Shown one piece after another: positions 7,553 through 15,147 of a DNA stretch of 22,882 nt; position 1 is the stretch's first letter; each line of letters starts with the position of its first letter. The notes under the pieces were generated by a model. It had not been told where the DNA came from. It ran no database searches and worked only from the letters and a program-made list of their open reading frames with translations. Origin of the DNA: Nanosynbacter sp. (GTDB lineage: Bacteria; Patescibacteriota; Saccharimonadia; Saccharimonadales; Saccharimonadaceae); NCBI GenBank assembly GCA_015257665.1, contig JABZJS010000011.1, positions 1-22,882 on the forward strand. The letters are read 5' to 3'. Both the position numbers and the translations under genes were made by a program.

Positions 7553-7978
7553 ATGCAGGATTCTATTTTTACTAAGATTATCAAAGGTGAAATACCAAGC
7601 CATACGGTGTATGAAGACGAGCACACGATAGCCTTCCTCGATATCAACCCACTAAGTGATGGCCATGTGTTGGTCGTACCGAAGCAGCAGATTGATTCGC
7701 TGTGGGCACTCCCGACCGAAGTATATCAACACCTCTGGACGGTGGCACAGCGGATTGCTCACGCAATGGAGGTGGCATTCCAGCCTGAGCGGGTCGGCGT
7801 TGTGGTAGAGGGCTTTGATGTGCCGCACGCTCACATTCATCTCGTGCCGCTATATGACCGCGAGGTGCTGCAGCTCCATCATGGCTATCCAACCGACACC
7901 AGCGATACTCACCTATCTACCACCGCTCAGCGTCTTGCTGCAGTAGTGTCCAGCAGTAGTAGAGACGCCAACGCATGA
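7553..7978 (+). CDS. HIT-family (HINT/Hnt-like) nucleotide-binding protein
   Basis: A 141-residue cytoplasmic protein of the histidine triad superfamily. The opening 'DSIFTKIIKGEIPSHTVYED', then 'FLDINPLSDGHVLVVPKQ' and the triad 'PHAHIHLVP' at 91-99 are diagnostic. The middle His, about 94, is the expected nucleophile. Family members hydrolyse nucleoside phosphoramidates and aminoacyl-adenylates; the physiological substrate is unknown. The start at 7553 is chosen because it follows the promoter and because the longer frame would run into the tRNA gene. The stop overlaps the rlmH start as ATGA, so the two are co-transcribed and probably translationally coupled. Confidence 0.95.
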   Translation: MQDSIFTKIIKGEIPSHTVYEDEHTIAFLDINPLSDGHVLVVPKQQIDSLWALPTEVYQHLWTVAQRIAHAMEVAFQPERVGVVVEGFDVPHAHIHLVPLYDREVLQLHHGYPTDTSDTHLSTTAQRLAAVVSSSSRDANA

Positions 7979-8430
7979 TCACCATCATCACCGTTGGCAA
8001 GCGGCACGAGCCCTGGCTAGTCGATGGCATAGCACGCTACGAGCAGCGTATGACCCGTGCTTGGCAGCTGCAGTGGAAGCTCCTTCCAGCCAGCCAACGT
8101 AGTAGCGATGCGGCACGCCGTGAGGAGTCGCAGCAGATTCTTCGAGTGCTTTCGCCCCAAGCATATGTTGTACTACTGGACGAGCGTGGCACAATGCTCG
8201 ACTCGCCCGCCCTCTCGCGCAGCCTGCACCAGCCAATGGCTCAGGGCAAGCCGCTTGTGCTTATCATTGGTGGAGCATACGGTGTGACGGAGGCAGTGAT
8301 GGAGCGCGCTAACCTGGTGTGGTCGCTGTCTCGCCTGGTGTTTCCGCATCAGTTGGTGCGGCTCATCTTGGCCGAGCAACTCTACCGGGCGCAGCAGATT
8401 GCCGCTGGTCATCCGTATCACCATCAATAA
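7975..8430 (+). CDS. rlmH: 23S rRNA (pseudouridine-1915-N3)-methyltransferase RlmH
   Basis: RlmH is a SPOUT methyltransferase that uses S-adenosylmethionine to methylate pseudouridine 1915 in helix 69 of 23S rRNA on the assembled ribosome. The 151-residue length is typical. Visible family marks are the N-terminal 'MITIITVGKRHEPWL', 'LLDERGTMLDSP' at 67-78, the cofactor loop 'IIGGAYG' at 97-103, 'SLSRLVFPHQLVRLILAEQL' at 117-136, and the C-terminal 'HPYHHQ' knot tail. It shares an ATGA overlap with the HIT gene and has no promoter of its own. Its stop abuts the stop of the convergent gene at 8431 with no spacer. Confidence 0.97.
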   Translation: MITIITVGKRHEPWLVDGIARYEQRMTRAWQLQWKLLPASQRSSDAARREESQQILRVLSPQAYVVLLDERGTMLDSPALSRSLHQPMAQGKPLVLIIGGAYGVTEAVMERANLVWSLSRLVFPHQLVRLILAEQLYRAQQIAAGHPYHHQ

Positions 8431-8805
8431 CTAACCAACAATCGGCAAGAACTGATTATCAAAGGCATGGCGCGTCCCCCGCTGCTTGTGCGTCACATAG
8501 TTATATTCATCATCGCGCGGTGGCACACCCGGCGTGTGGTGCTGCCCGTGATGCGCCGCCTTGTGCCCCAGCGACGTATGATGCGGATGGACGTGTGGGT
8601 TCATCGTTAGCTTATCGTGCTCCGCCGAGCCTTGCAGTCCACGACTTCGCAGCGCGACAGGCTCGAGCGTAAGGAGCACGGTGGTCATCTTATCAAATTG
8701 CCCATCGTGCAAGAACACCCCAAGTGCAGTCGCTATGCTAAAGACCGCCACAGCCGCCTGCGCGAGGATGGTTTTGTATGAGGTAGTGTGGTTTTTGTAT
8801 TTCAT
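8431..8805 (-). CDS. Small His-rich membrane-anchored hypothetical protein
   Basis: A 124-residue protein I do not recognise. Residues 12-32 ('TILAQAAVAVFSIATALGVF') form one hydrophobic helix after a basic N terminus, so it is either anchored or secreted. After a short amphipathic part ('FDKMTTVLLTLEPVALRSRG') comes a strongly His-rich segment: 9 His among residues 71-90 ('HVHPHH', 'HKAAHHGQHH'). The end is Arg/Asp-rich. With the positive-inside rule the His-rich domain would lie outside the membrane. Metal binding is a reasonable inference, but no known metal-site family is matched. No clear Shine-Dalgarno is seen before the ATG. It is convergent with rlmH, with no gap. Confidence 0.65.
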   Translation of the reverse strand: MKYKNHTTSYKTILAQAAVAVFSIATALGVFLHDGQFDKMTTVLLTLEPVALRSRGLQGSAEHDKLTMNPHVHPHHTSLGHKAAHHGQHHTPGVPPRDDEYNYVTHKQRGTRHAFDNQFLPIVG

Positions 8806-9225
8806 TGTGTGTGTTGGTGACTATCGTTAGTTCTATTTTTGTTCATATTCATGGTAGCAGGATGTTTCTTTTCTGTCAAGTATGTTTTGTGTAGATATAG
8901 GAATACCCTTCTTTTCTTCATTAACTCTCTTCTCCTATCGTCTCGCTTAAATGAGGTATGAAAGCTGTTTGTCGCAGCATATGTATGCTTATAAAATCCA
9001 TGCGATGAACACTCTTCGTAAGCCTTACTCACTACAAGTCTCAGAAAAAGAATGGTACGAATTGAAAGAGTGATGCGGTGAGATTTTTCAGCTTCAGGTT
9101 AATATAGCTCGTCATCACAATAATCCCTTTGTCTGTGCTCGCACTTCCCTCCTTACCACCAAGTGCCCTTTTGTCATTGAGAACGCAAGAGGTTAAATCA
9201 ACATTCTTCAATATCTCTACTCATC
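8806..9225. other. Gene-poor stretch between His-rich gene and valS terminator
   Basis: No convincing gene of normal size. A 22-codon frame at 9004-9072, preceded by TATAAA, is described among the findings. A 76-codon minus-strand frame (8802-9032) overlaps the next start by ATGA but has low-complexity content and is not accepted. Confidence 0.45.
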
Positions 9226-9259
9226 AAAAAGGCTGCCATCTCACATCGACGGTAGCCTT
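9226..9259 (-). terminator. Terminator of valS
   Basis: AAGGCTGCC (9229-9237) pairs with GGTAGCCTT (9251-9259) with one mismatch. On the minus strand it ends in five U, 36 bases after the valS stop. Confidence 0.85.
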
Positions 9260-9294
9260 CTCTATTAGCACAAGTTATTAAGTTTGCAGTACTG

Positions 9295-11844
9295 CTATTC
9301 GATCACCTGCAATTCCTTCACCAGCCGCTCGATCAACGCTTGCTTGCTTGCCAGCTGCTGGCGTGATTCTTCCACCAAATGAGCGGGTGCTTGGCTTGTA
9401 TAGTGTTCGTTTGCTAGGCGTGCCTCCAGCTTGGCGGCGTCATTGCGCGCTACAACTAAACGCTTCTCGAGGTTCGTTTGGTGCTCATAGAGCGTCTCGT
9501 CACTCACATCAAGCCAAGCATCCCGGCCACTGGCTGCCAAGCGCAGCCCTCGTGCTACATCAGTATATTCCACCGCCGCTAGGCCAGCCAAACGCCGCAC
9601 CAGCTCGGCATTGTCCGCTACGAGCGCGTCATCCATATAGAGCAGTGTGTAGCGCTCATTGCCTGGCAATTCACTCGTTACGTAGCGCGCTTCGGTCACG
9701 AGCCGCTTGAGCCGGCCAAACTCAGCTGCTTGCAGCTCATTGTATTTCTCAGCCTGCGGATAGCGCGCTGCCGCCAGCAGGTCGTTATGCCAGCTCAGGC
9801 TTTGCCAAATCGTCTCCGTTACAAATGGTGCAAACGGGTGAGCCAAGCGCAGACACGTATCGAGCACCCACACCAGCATATCAGCGTGCTGCTCCACCTT
9901 AGCTGCCTCAATATACCAATCGGCTACATCATCCCACACCGTATGGTAGAGCGTTTCTGCCGCCTCGGCAAAACGATACTGCGTTAGCTGCTGCTCCATC
10001 GTCTCCCCTGCCTTGCTCAGCTGTCGGATAATCCAATGATCAGCCATCGATTGCGGCACTGGCACATGCACCGGTTGCGTATCTCCCACTTGCGCCTCGA
10101 TGAAGCGAGCAATGTTCCATAATTTATTACAAAAGTTGCGCGCTGCCACCACCTTGCCGGTGTTAAAGGCCTGCGGCTGAGCGGCTGAGCGGCTAGCGAT
10201 AATCCCCATGCGCAGTGCGTCTGAACCGTACTGGCTGATCGCCTCCATTGGGTTGATCACATTGCCCTTACTTTTGCTCATCTTCTGCCCATGCTCATCC
10301 AGCACCAGCCCATGGAGATACACATGGCGGAACGGCACCTGCCCCGTGCAGTACAGGCCAAGCATCATCATCCGCGCCACCCAGAAGAAGAGGATATCTC
10401 CCGCCGTCTCCATTACTGCGTTGGGGTAGAATTTCGCCAGCGGCCCATCTTGCAAATAGTCGGTGGTGATGAATGGCCACTGCCCACTACTAAACCAGGT
10501 ATCAAGTGTATCTTCTTCCCGGCGGTATGTTGTGCCATTTACAACTATTTCTTTTTCGTTGACGTTTATGTTGAAGATCCAATCGCTTGGGTCGGTCGTG
10601 CTCTGGAAGGCTGGAATGGGTATCCCCCACGGGATCTGCCGGCTGACATTCCAATCTTTGATCTCGCGCAGGTATTTGATGACCACCTCGCCTTTGTTGG
10701 CAGGAGTGAAGGTCACATCACCGCGCTCAATAGCAGCAATCGCTGCATCCGCCAATGGCCGCATCGAGATAAACCATTGCTCTTTCACCATCGGCTCAAT
10801 GACAGTATCACACTTGTAGCAGTGCCCCACCGAGTGCTCCAGCTCCTCCTCGCCACGGCGCAGCTCTTCGCGCTCCAGCGCCTCCAGCACCCGTTGGCGC
10901 GCCTCCGTCGTGGTGAGGCCATCAAATGGCGTGGGTACATTCGTCATTCGCCCATCGAAGCCAATCACCTGCTCCACTGGCAGCCCATGCCGCTGCCCCA
11001 TCTCGAAGTCATTTGGGTCGTGAGCTGGCGTGATCTTCACCGCACCAGTGCCATATGACGCATCAACATATTCATCAGCAATAATCGGTATCTCGCGCCC
11101 TACCAGTGGGAGCAGCGCCTTAGTACCAATCAACTTCTTGTAGCGTTCATCTGCCGGGTTGACAGCGATGGCGGTATCTCCCAGCAGCGTCTCAGGCCGC
11201 GTCGTAGCAACGATAATTTCACCAATATGATCGAGTAGTGGATACGCAATACGCCACAGCTTAGACTTCTCCGTCTTGTGCACCACCTCGATGTCAGCAA
11301 AGCTGGTCTGGTGTTTGGTACAGTAGTTCACGATCCGCTCACCGCGGTAGATCAGCCCATCCTGCCACAGCTTATTGAAGGTACCATAGACTGTCTCTAC
11401 CACCTTAGGGTCAAGCGTAAAGACCATATCTTCCCAGTCGACCCCAACGCCGAGGGCACGTAGCTGGAGCTCCATATCGCCCCGTTTCTGGTCGACAAAG
11501 TCCCACACCTGTGCATACAGCTCATCACGCGAATAGTCGAAGCGTGTCTTGCCCTGCTTCTCGAGCTCGCGCTCATACACCACCCACGTCTCAAAGCCAG
11601 CATGGTCTGCCCCAGGGATAAACACCGCGTCGTCACCCTTCATCCGGTGGTAGCGCACCAAGATATCTTGCAAGGCCGAGCCCAGCGCATGCCCGACGTG
11701 CAGGTTGCCATTGGCATTGGGCGGCGGCATCACGATGCTATACGGTGTACCCTCCCCTTTTGGCCGAAACACACCAGCACTCTCCCACATGGCGTAGATA
11801 TTTGGCTCATATTCGTTAGGGTTGTAGGTCTTGGCAAGTTTCAT
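9295..11844 (-). CDS. valS: Valine--tRNA ligase
   Basis: ValRS charges tRNA-Val with valine and edits misactivated threonine. The 849-residue class I enzyme shows the ATP-site motif 'PPPNANGNLHVGHALG' (HVGH at 49-52) and 'KMSKSKGNVI' at 521-530. The CP1 editing region at about 200-350 contains 'TTRPETLLGDTAIAV' and 'GTGAVKITPAHDPNDFEMG'. 'DTWFSSGQWPF' and 'GDILFFWVARMMMLGLY' precede KMSKS. The C terminus (about 785-849) is the ValRS coiled-coil arm. 'WNVSRQIPWGIPIPA' replaces the usual 'WCISRQLWWGHQIPA', a variant I associate with Patescibacteria. GGAAG lies 8 bases before the ATG. A leader of about 117 bases and a strong terminator indicate a single-gene unit. Confidence 0.98.
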   Translation of the reverse strand: MKLAKTYNPNEYEPNIYAMWESAGVFRPKGEGTPYSIVMPPPNANGNLHVGHALGSALQDILVRYHRMKGDDAVFIPGADHAGFETWVVYERELEKQGKTRFDYSRDELYAQVWDFVDQKRGDMELQLRALGVGVDWEDMVFTLDPKVVETVYGTFNKLWQDGLIYRGERIVNYCTKHQTSFADIEVVHKTEKSKLWRIAYPLLDHIGEIIVATTRPETLLGDTAIAVNPADERYKKLIGTKALLPLVGREIPIIADEYVDASYGTGAVKITPAHDPNDFEMGQRHGLPVEQVIGFDGRMTNVPTPFDGLTTTEARQRVLEALEREELRRGEEELEHSVGHCYKCDTVIEPMVKEQWFISMRPLADAAIAAIERGDVTFTPANKGEVVIKYLREIKDWNVSRQIPWGIPIPAFQSTTDPSDWIFNINVNEKEIVVNGTTYRREEDTLDTWFSSGQWPFITTDYLQDGPLAKFYPNAVMETAGDILFFWVARMMMLGLYCTGQVPFRHVYLHGLVLDEHGQKMSKSKGNVINPMEAISQYGSDALRMGIIASRSAAQPQAFNTGKVVAARNFCNKLWNIARFIEAQVGDTQPVHVPVPQSMADHWIIRQLSKAGETMEQQLTQYRFAEAAETLYHTVWDDVADWYIEAAKVEQHADMLVWVLDTCLRLAHPFAPFVTETIWQSLSWHNDLLAAARYPQAEKYNELQAAEFGRLKRLVTEARYVTSELPGNERYTLLYMDDALVADNAELVRRLAGLAAVEYTDVARGLRLAASGRDAWLDVSDETLYEHQTNLEKRLVVARNDAAKLEARLANEHYTSQAPAHLVEESRQQLASKQALIERLVKELQVIE

Positions 11845-11874
11845 GGCGGTGGCTTCCTTACAGATTATTGATAC

Positions 11875-11915
11875 TTTTCACACGAAAACGGCGCGGTCAA
11901 TACTTCACGTGAAAA
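11875..11915 (-). promoter_or_regulatory. Possible stem-loop in the valS leader
   Basis: TTTTCAC (11875-11881) can pair with GTGAAAA (11909-11915) across about 27 bases, including the palindrome TTCACGTGAA. It lies between the likely transcription start and the Shine-Dalgarno. I see no T-box signature, so any regulation is speculative. Confidence 0.3.
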
Positions 11916-12430
11916 ATATGTGTGCAGCATCTGCCAGGCCGATTTTTTGGTGCAACTTCAGCTACCTAGTATAGCACGTTTGATGGTTCAATGGCAGAGG
12001 TGACAGGAGTTAGTGATGAGGCTAAGGCGTAGCTGACAGCGGTGATATGATAGATGTCTCGCCTTGCAAATTAGTCACTATCGAGTAGTCACTTGTTCTG
12101 ATAGTTTCCCATTGTGTAGTTTTTCACGTGGAAGGTGCACCTTGTGACGACCTGCGACTAAAGCAATTACAATTTTACTATCTCATCCAGTAGAACATGA
12201 GGAATGGGCAGACTACCAGAAAGCAGCAGAAATCTCTGCACTGCAAATGCCTGCGCACATACCATCATGCTGCATTCATCAACGCGCTTCATACAATGCA
12301 AAAGGGAAGTATGAATAATAAATCAGAGATGAAGATAAATTGCGTCTATCATAGTTACAACCAAAATTGAATTACAGTAGGGAAGAGGTAGTCCAATTTT
12401 TCATCTCTACATATCCTCATTTCACGTGAA
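11904..12430. repeat. Three CACGTG-centred palindromes
   Basis: TTCACGTGAA occurs at 11904-11913 and 12421-12430, and a one-base variant TTCACGTGGA at 12123-12132. All three lie in the valS upstream region. They could be operator sites for a dimeric regulator. The spacing is irregular (219 and 298 bases). Confidence 0.45.
11968..11976 (-). promoter_or_regulatory. Extended -10 of valS
   Basis: The minus strand reads TGCTATACT, an extended -10, about 124 bases upstream of the valS ATG. The -35 is weak. Confidence 0.55.
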
Positions 12431-12532
12431 TAATGCGTGGAACTTTATCAAGTTCTATAGCCCCACATCATCATATGGATCTCATATCATCATCCATCTG
12501 AAGTCACGTCTGTAGAGTAGGGGAGGGAAAAT
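11977..12532. other. Long gene-free region upstream of valS
   Basis: About 560 bases with no accepted gene. A plus-strand frame at about 12152-12317 has a coding look ('HPVEHEEWADYQKAAEISAL') but no start codon. It may be a gene remnant or chance. The stretch otherwise holds two CACGTG palindromes and the palindrome AAGGTGCACCTT near 12133. Confidence 0.45.
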
Positions 12533-12560
12533 AAAAAAAGACGCCCCACTAGAGCGTCTT
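12533..12560 (-). terminator. Terminator of the FemX-like gene
   Basis: AAGACGC (12538-12544) pairs with GCGTCTT (12554-12560). On the minus strand the stem is followed by a run of seven U. Confidence 0.9.
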
Positions 12561-12582
12561 CTTGTATGTGATCTCTCTACCA

Positions 12583-13536
12583 CTACTTATGCGAGCGGCG
12601 GTATGACGCCTGGCGCAGGCTACGTACGTGCTGATACAGCGCTTGGTAGAGGTGATACAGCCGGTAGCGCAGTGGGTGGAGAGGTTTCTCCCAGGTACCG
12701 ATGTAATCCACCGGCGTACCCCCGAACGACTTCTTAAAGTGCGTGAAGCCCGCCCAGGGGTGATCCTTTGGCACATCGTCTGGCGCAATGCCGTAAAAGT
12801 CGAAGAATTTGTGCCCGGTATCGTGCGCATAGAAGAGAGCAGACACCACTAGTGCTGTAGCTGGGCTGAGGTTGCGCTGGGCGGTGTAGGACGCCGCGTG
12901 GGCATAGGCCATCGTCGTGCCGTCACTAAAGAATATCAGGCTAGCAACTGGCTTGTCCTCTAGCGTGGCATACATCAGGCCAGCTGCCTTGCGCGGGAAG
13001 AGCACCTCTGCCATTTGGCGAAAGTAGGCATCACTATGAGGCTGCATGCCAGTACGCTTGGCAACATCGTGAATCATATCAAAAAAAATCTCGATATCTG
13101 CTGGCTCATAACTGGTATGGAAGCGCACCCCTGCCTTCTGATTTTTGCGCCAGGTGTAACGCACTGCTTGCTTGGCATTAGCCAGAATGGCATCGTGATC
13201 CATCGTCACATCATTAATAATCGTTCGATCTGGCTGGAGGCTCTTCGCCTTGCGAAAGCCAAGATTTTGCAATTGCTCAAGCCGCGTCGTTCGGGGGTCG
13301 ACCCGCACAAAATCTGCACCATATTGTCGCCCAGTAGCAATGATATCCTTGAGCGCTGCTTCCTGAGCTGCATCATTATCTGCTTCGGGCCCATAGGGTA
13401 CATACAACCGATGGTTGAGCCGACCGTGTTCAATAATGCCATAATACTGCCACCCTTTGTCTACTCGCCGCACCGTATGGCGCTGCTGCGCTTGTTGAAA
13501 GGCCTCCCATGCCTCAGTCTGTAAAAAATGTTTCAT
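12583..13536 (-). CDS. FemAB/FemX-type peptidoglycan bridge aminoacyltransferase
   Basis: FemAB-family enzymes use aminoacyl-tRNA to add amino acids to the peptide stem of lipid II at the inner membrane face. This 317-residue member shows the tandem-GNAT pattern. It opens with 'HFLQTEAWEAFQQ', then 'PYGPEADN' and 'DFVRVDP'. The linker 'AVRYTWRKNQKAGV' is followed by the second domain, 'FFDMIHDVAKRTGMQPHS' and 'FFDFYGIAPDD...GFTHFKKSFGG'. It lacks the coiled-coil insertion of FemA/FemB, so it resembles FemX/FmhB-type enzymes. The residue it adds cannot be read from sequence. The start at 13536 is supported by an extended -10 ending 6 bases upstream. It diverges from a second FemAB gene 199 bases away. 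Confidence 0.93.
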   Translation of the reverse strand: MKHFLQTEAWEAFQQAQQRHTVRRVDKGWQYYGIIEHGRLNHRLYVPYGPEADNDAAQEAALKDIIATGRQYGADFVRVDPRTTRLEQLQNLGFRKAKSLQPDRTIINDVTMDHDAILANAKQAVRYTWRKNQKAGVRFHTSYEPADIEIFFDMIHDVAKRTGMQPHSDAYFRQMAEVLFPRKAAGLMYATLEDKPVASLIFFSDGTTMAYAHAASYTAQRNLSPATALVVSALFYAHDTGHKFFDFYGIAPDDVPKDHPWAGFTHFKKSFGGTPVDYIGTWEKPLHPLRYRLYHLYQALYQHVRSLRQASYRRSHK

Positions 13537-13542
13537 AACATT

Positions 13543-13551
13543 AGTATAGCA
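13543..13551 (-). promoter_or_regulatory. Leaderless extended -10 of the FemX-like gene
   Basis: The minus strand reads TGCTATACT, then six bases (AATGTT), then ATG. No Shine-Dalgarno is present. Confidence 0.7.
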
Positions 13552-13714
13552 ACTTTGCGGCGGATTTTCACTGATGATTATTGCAAAAACACATTCATGA
13601 ACACCACAACAAAATGATAAGTCTGATGTAAGGTATTATCTCTTTAAACTCCTTCGTTATAACCAATTGTATGTCGCTCATTACCATCGCTCTCTTCCTC
13701 TCACCACTCAAAAA

Positions 13715-13723
13715 TGCTATACT
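13715..13723 (+). promoter_or_regulatory. Extended -10 of the second FemAB gene
   Basis: TGCTATACT ends 12 bases before the ATG at 13736, leaving a leader of roughly 6 bases without a Shine-Dalgarno. Confidence 0.6.
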
Positions 13724-13735
13724 ATCGCTATCATT

Positions 13736-14992
13736 ATGCAGCTAAAGCCCATCAATCCATCCACTCTCGAGCAATTTGTTGCGCAACATCCACTAGGGAG
13801 CTTCGTCCAATCAGCCGCTAATGCCAAGCGAGTGGCACAGCTGGGCTGGCAGCCACATTATTTGGGATTGTTTACTGAGGATGATCGCTTGGTAGCTACT
13901 GCCGTGTTATATGAGTGGCACACCTTGGGCTATAGCGAGTTTGAATGTTTGCAAGGACCGCTCGTGGATTATCACAACCCAGCCGTGCTCAGTACATTAT
14001 TGACAGAACTTAAGAAATATGTCAAAGCACATAAAGGTATTTTACTTCGACTTCAGCCGCCACTCATCCTACGGCAGGGAAGTGACCCTACTCAGCTTCT
14101 CGAAGTAGCAGGCACGACCAAGGCGCTGCAACAATTAGAAAAGGCAGGCTTTCGCGCTATCCCCCCGCAGCAGACCGACCACAACGCACGCTATGTGCGC
14201 TGGTTCTTTGCCAAAGATCTTTCGCCTTATCACGACGACGCAGCACTACTCAAGAGCTTCGATGCTAAGACACGCAGCTGCGTCAAGGCGGCCACCAAGT
14301 ATGGTGTGGCGGTACGCGAGATTACTGCAGTGGACGATCTCGTCCCGTTTGCGAAGCTGCTAATCGATACTGGCACGCGGCGTGGCTTCTCAGGACGCAA
14401 CGAAGCGTTTTATCAGCAATTGTTCCGCGCCTTTCACCGCAAGCAGGCGTGGTTCCTGATTGCCGAGCTCGACCTTGCTGGCTACCAAGCCCGTCTCAGC
14501 GGCCAGCAGGATACACTGCAAGCCAAGCGCGATATGCTGGCAGCTGAGCCAGACAAGCAGGGACAGGTGAAGGAGCTCGACAATCAGCTCACTGCGGTAT
14601 CCAAACGCTTGGCAGATTACGAAACACTCCGCCAGGCAGCCAATGGGGACGTCCTGCCGCTGGCCGCCGCCATATTCATGCACACGAGCGATAACGAGGT
14701 GGTGTATTTTCTTAGCGGGTCGGACGATCAGCATGCCAAGTTCTCTGGCTCATACGCCCTGCAATACGCAGCAATGCGCCGTGCCATCAGCCTTGGCGCT
14801 CAGCGCTATAACTTCTACGGCACAAGCGGAAACTTCAATGGCTTCCCCGAGCAAGAGGGGGTGTATCACTTCAAGAAAGGCTTTGGTGGTCAGCTGGAGG
14901 AACGCGCTGGCTGCTATGAATATATCGCTCGGCCATTCATACATCAGGTGGTTCGTTTCATGCGTGCGGCGCGAAAGATTATAGCGCGGTAG
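13736..14992 (+). CDS. FemA/FemB-type peptidoglycan bridge aminoacyltransferase with coiled-coil arm
   Basis: A 418-residue FemAB protein, presumably extending a peptidoglycan cross-bridge with aminoacyl-tRNA as donor. The N-terminal GNAT-like domain includes 'FVQSAANAKRVAQLGWQPHY', 'FECLQGPLVDY' and 'LLRLQPPL'. The second domain begins near 'FDAKTRSCVKAATKYGV' and 'LLIDTGTRRGFSGRNEAFY'. A helical hairpin at about 248-302, rich in Gln, Lys and Leu, is the arm typical of FemA and FemB. The end reads 'RYNFYGTSGNFNGFPEQEGV' followed by 'YHFKKGFGG'. The start at 13736 is chosen over the upstream ATG at 13667 because the family N terminus begins there and an extended -10 lies between them. The neighbouring divergent FemX-like gene suggests successive steps. 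Confidence 0.93.
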   Translation: MQLKPINPSTLEQFVAQHPLGSFVQSAANAKRVAQLGWQPHYLGLFTEDDRLVATAVLYEWHTLGYSEFECLQGPLVDYHNPAVLSTLLTELKKYVKAHKGILLRLQPPLILRQGSDPTQLLEVAGTTKALQQLEKAGFRAIPPQQTDHNARYVRWFFAKDLSPYHDDAALLKSFDAKTRSCVKAATKYGVAVREITAVDDLVPFAKLLIDTGTRRGFSGRNEAFYQQLFRAFHRKQAWFLIAELDLAGYQARLSGQQDTLQAKRDMLAAEPDKQGQVKELDNQLTAVSKRLADYETLRQAANGDVLPLAAAIFMHTSDNEVVYFLSGSDDQHAKFSGSYALQYAAMRRAISLGAQRYNFYGTSGNFNGFPEQEGVYHFKKGFGGQLEERAGCYEYIARPFIHQVVRFMRAARKIIAR

Positions 14993-15112
14993 AGCACTGC
15001 CTTCGTAACAATATCTACACTATTAGGCACCGTGGTAGATAGAATCTCCTTACGGTGAGATAAAAAATCCGCGACTTGCAGATCTTCAGCTTATTTTTCG
15101 TGTCTGTGATAT

Positions 15113-15141
15113 TTGATCTTTACAATAGTCCATGATACTAT
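15113..15141 (+). promoter_or_regulatory. Leaderless promoter of the deoxyribosyltransferase-like gene
   Basis: TTGATC (15113-15118) and TACTAT (15136-15141) are 17 bases apart. The -10 ends 6 bases before the ATG at 15148, with no Shine-Dalgarno. Confidence 0.65.
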
Positions 15142-15147
15142 TTTGCC

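Noticed and set aside
8802..9032. 76-codon minus-strand frame overlapping the His-rich gene by ATGA
   Set aside because: GTG start without Shine-Dalgarno, low-complexity Lys/His/Asn content and no family likeness; the overlap may be chance.
10291..11058. 255-codon plus-strand frame inside valS
   Set aside because: Antisense shadow of a fully conserved valS.
11845..11967. T-box riboswitch in the valS leader
   Set aside because: The leader is short and I see neither the T-box core sequence nor an associated terminator.
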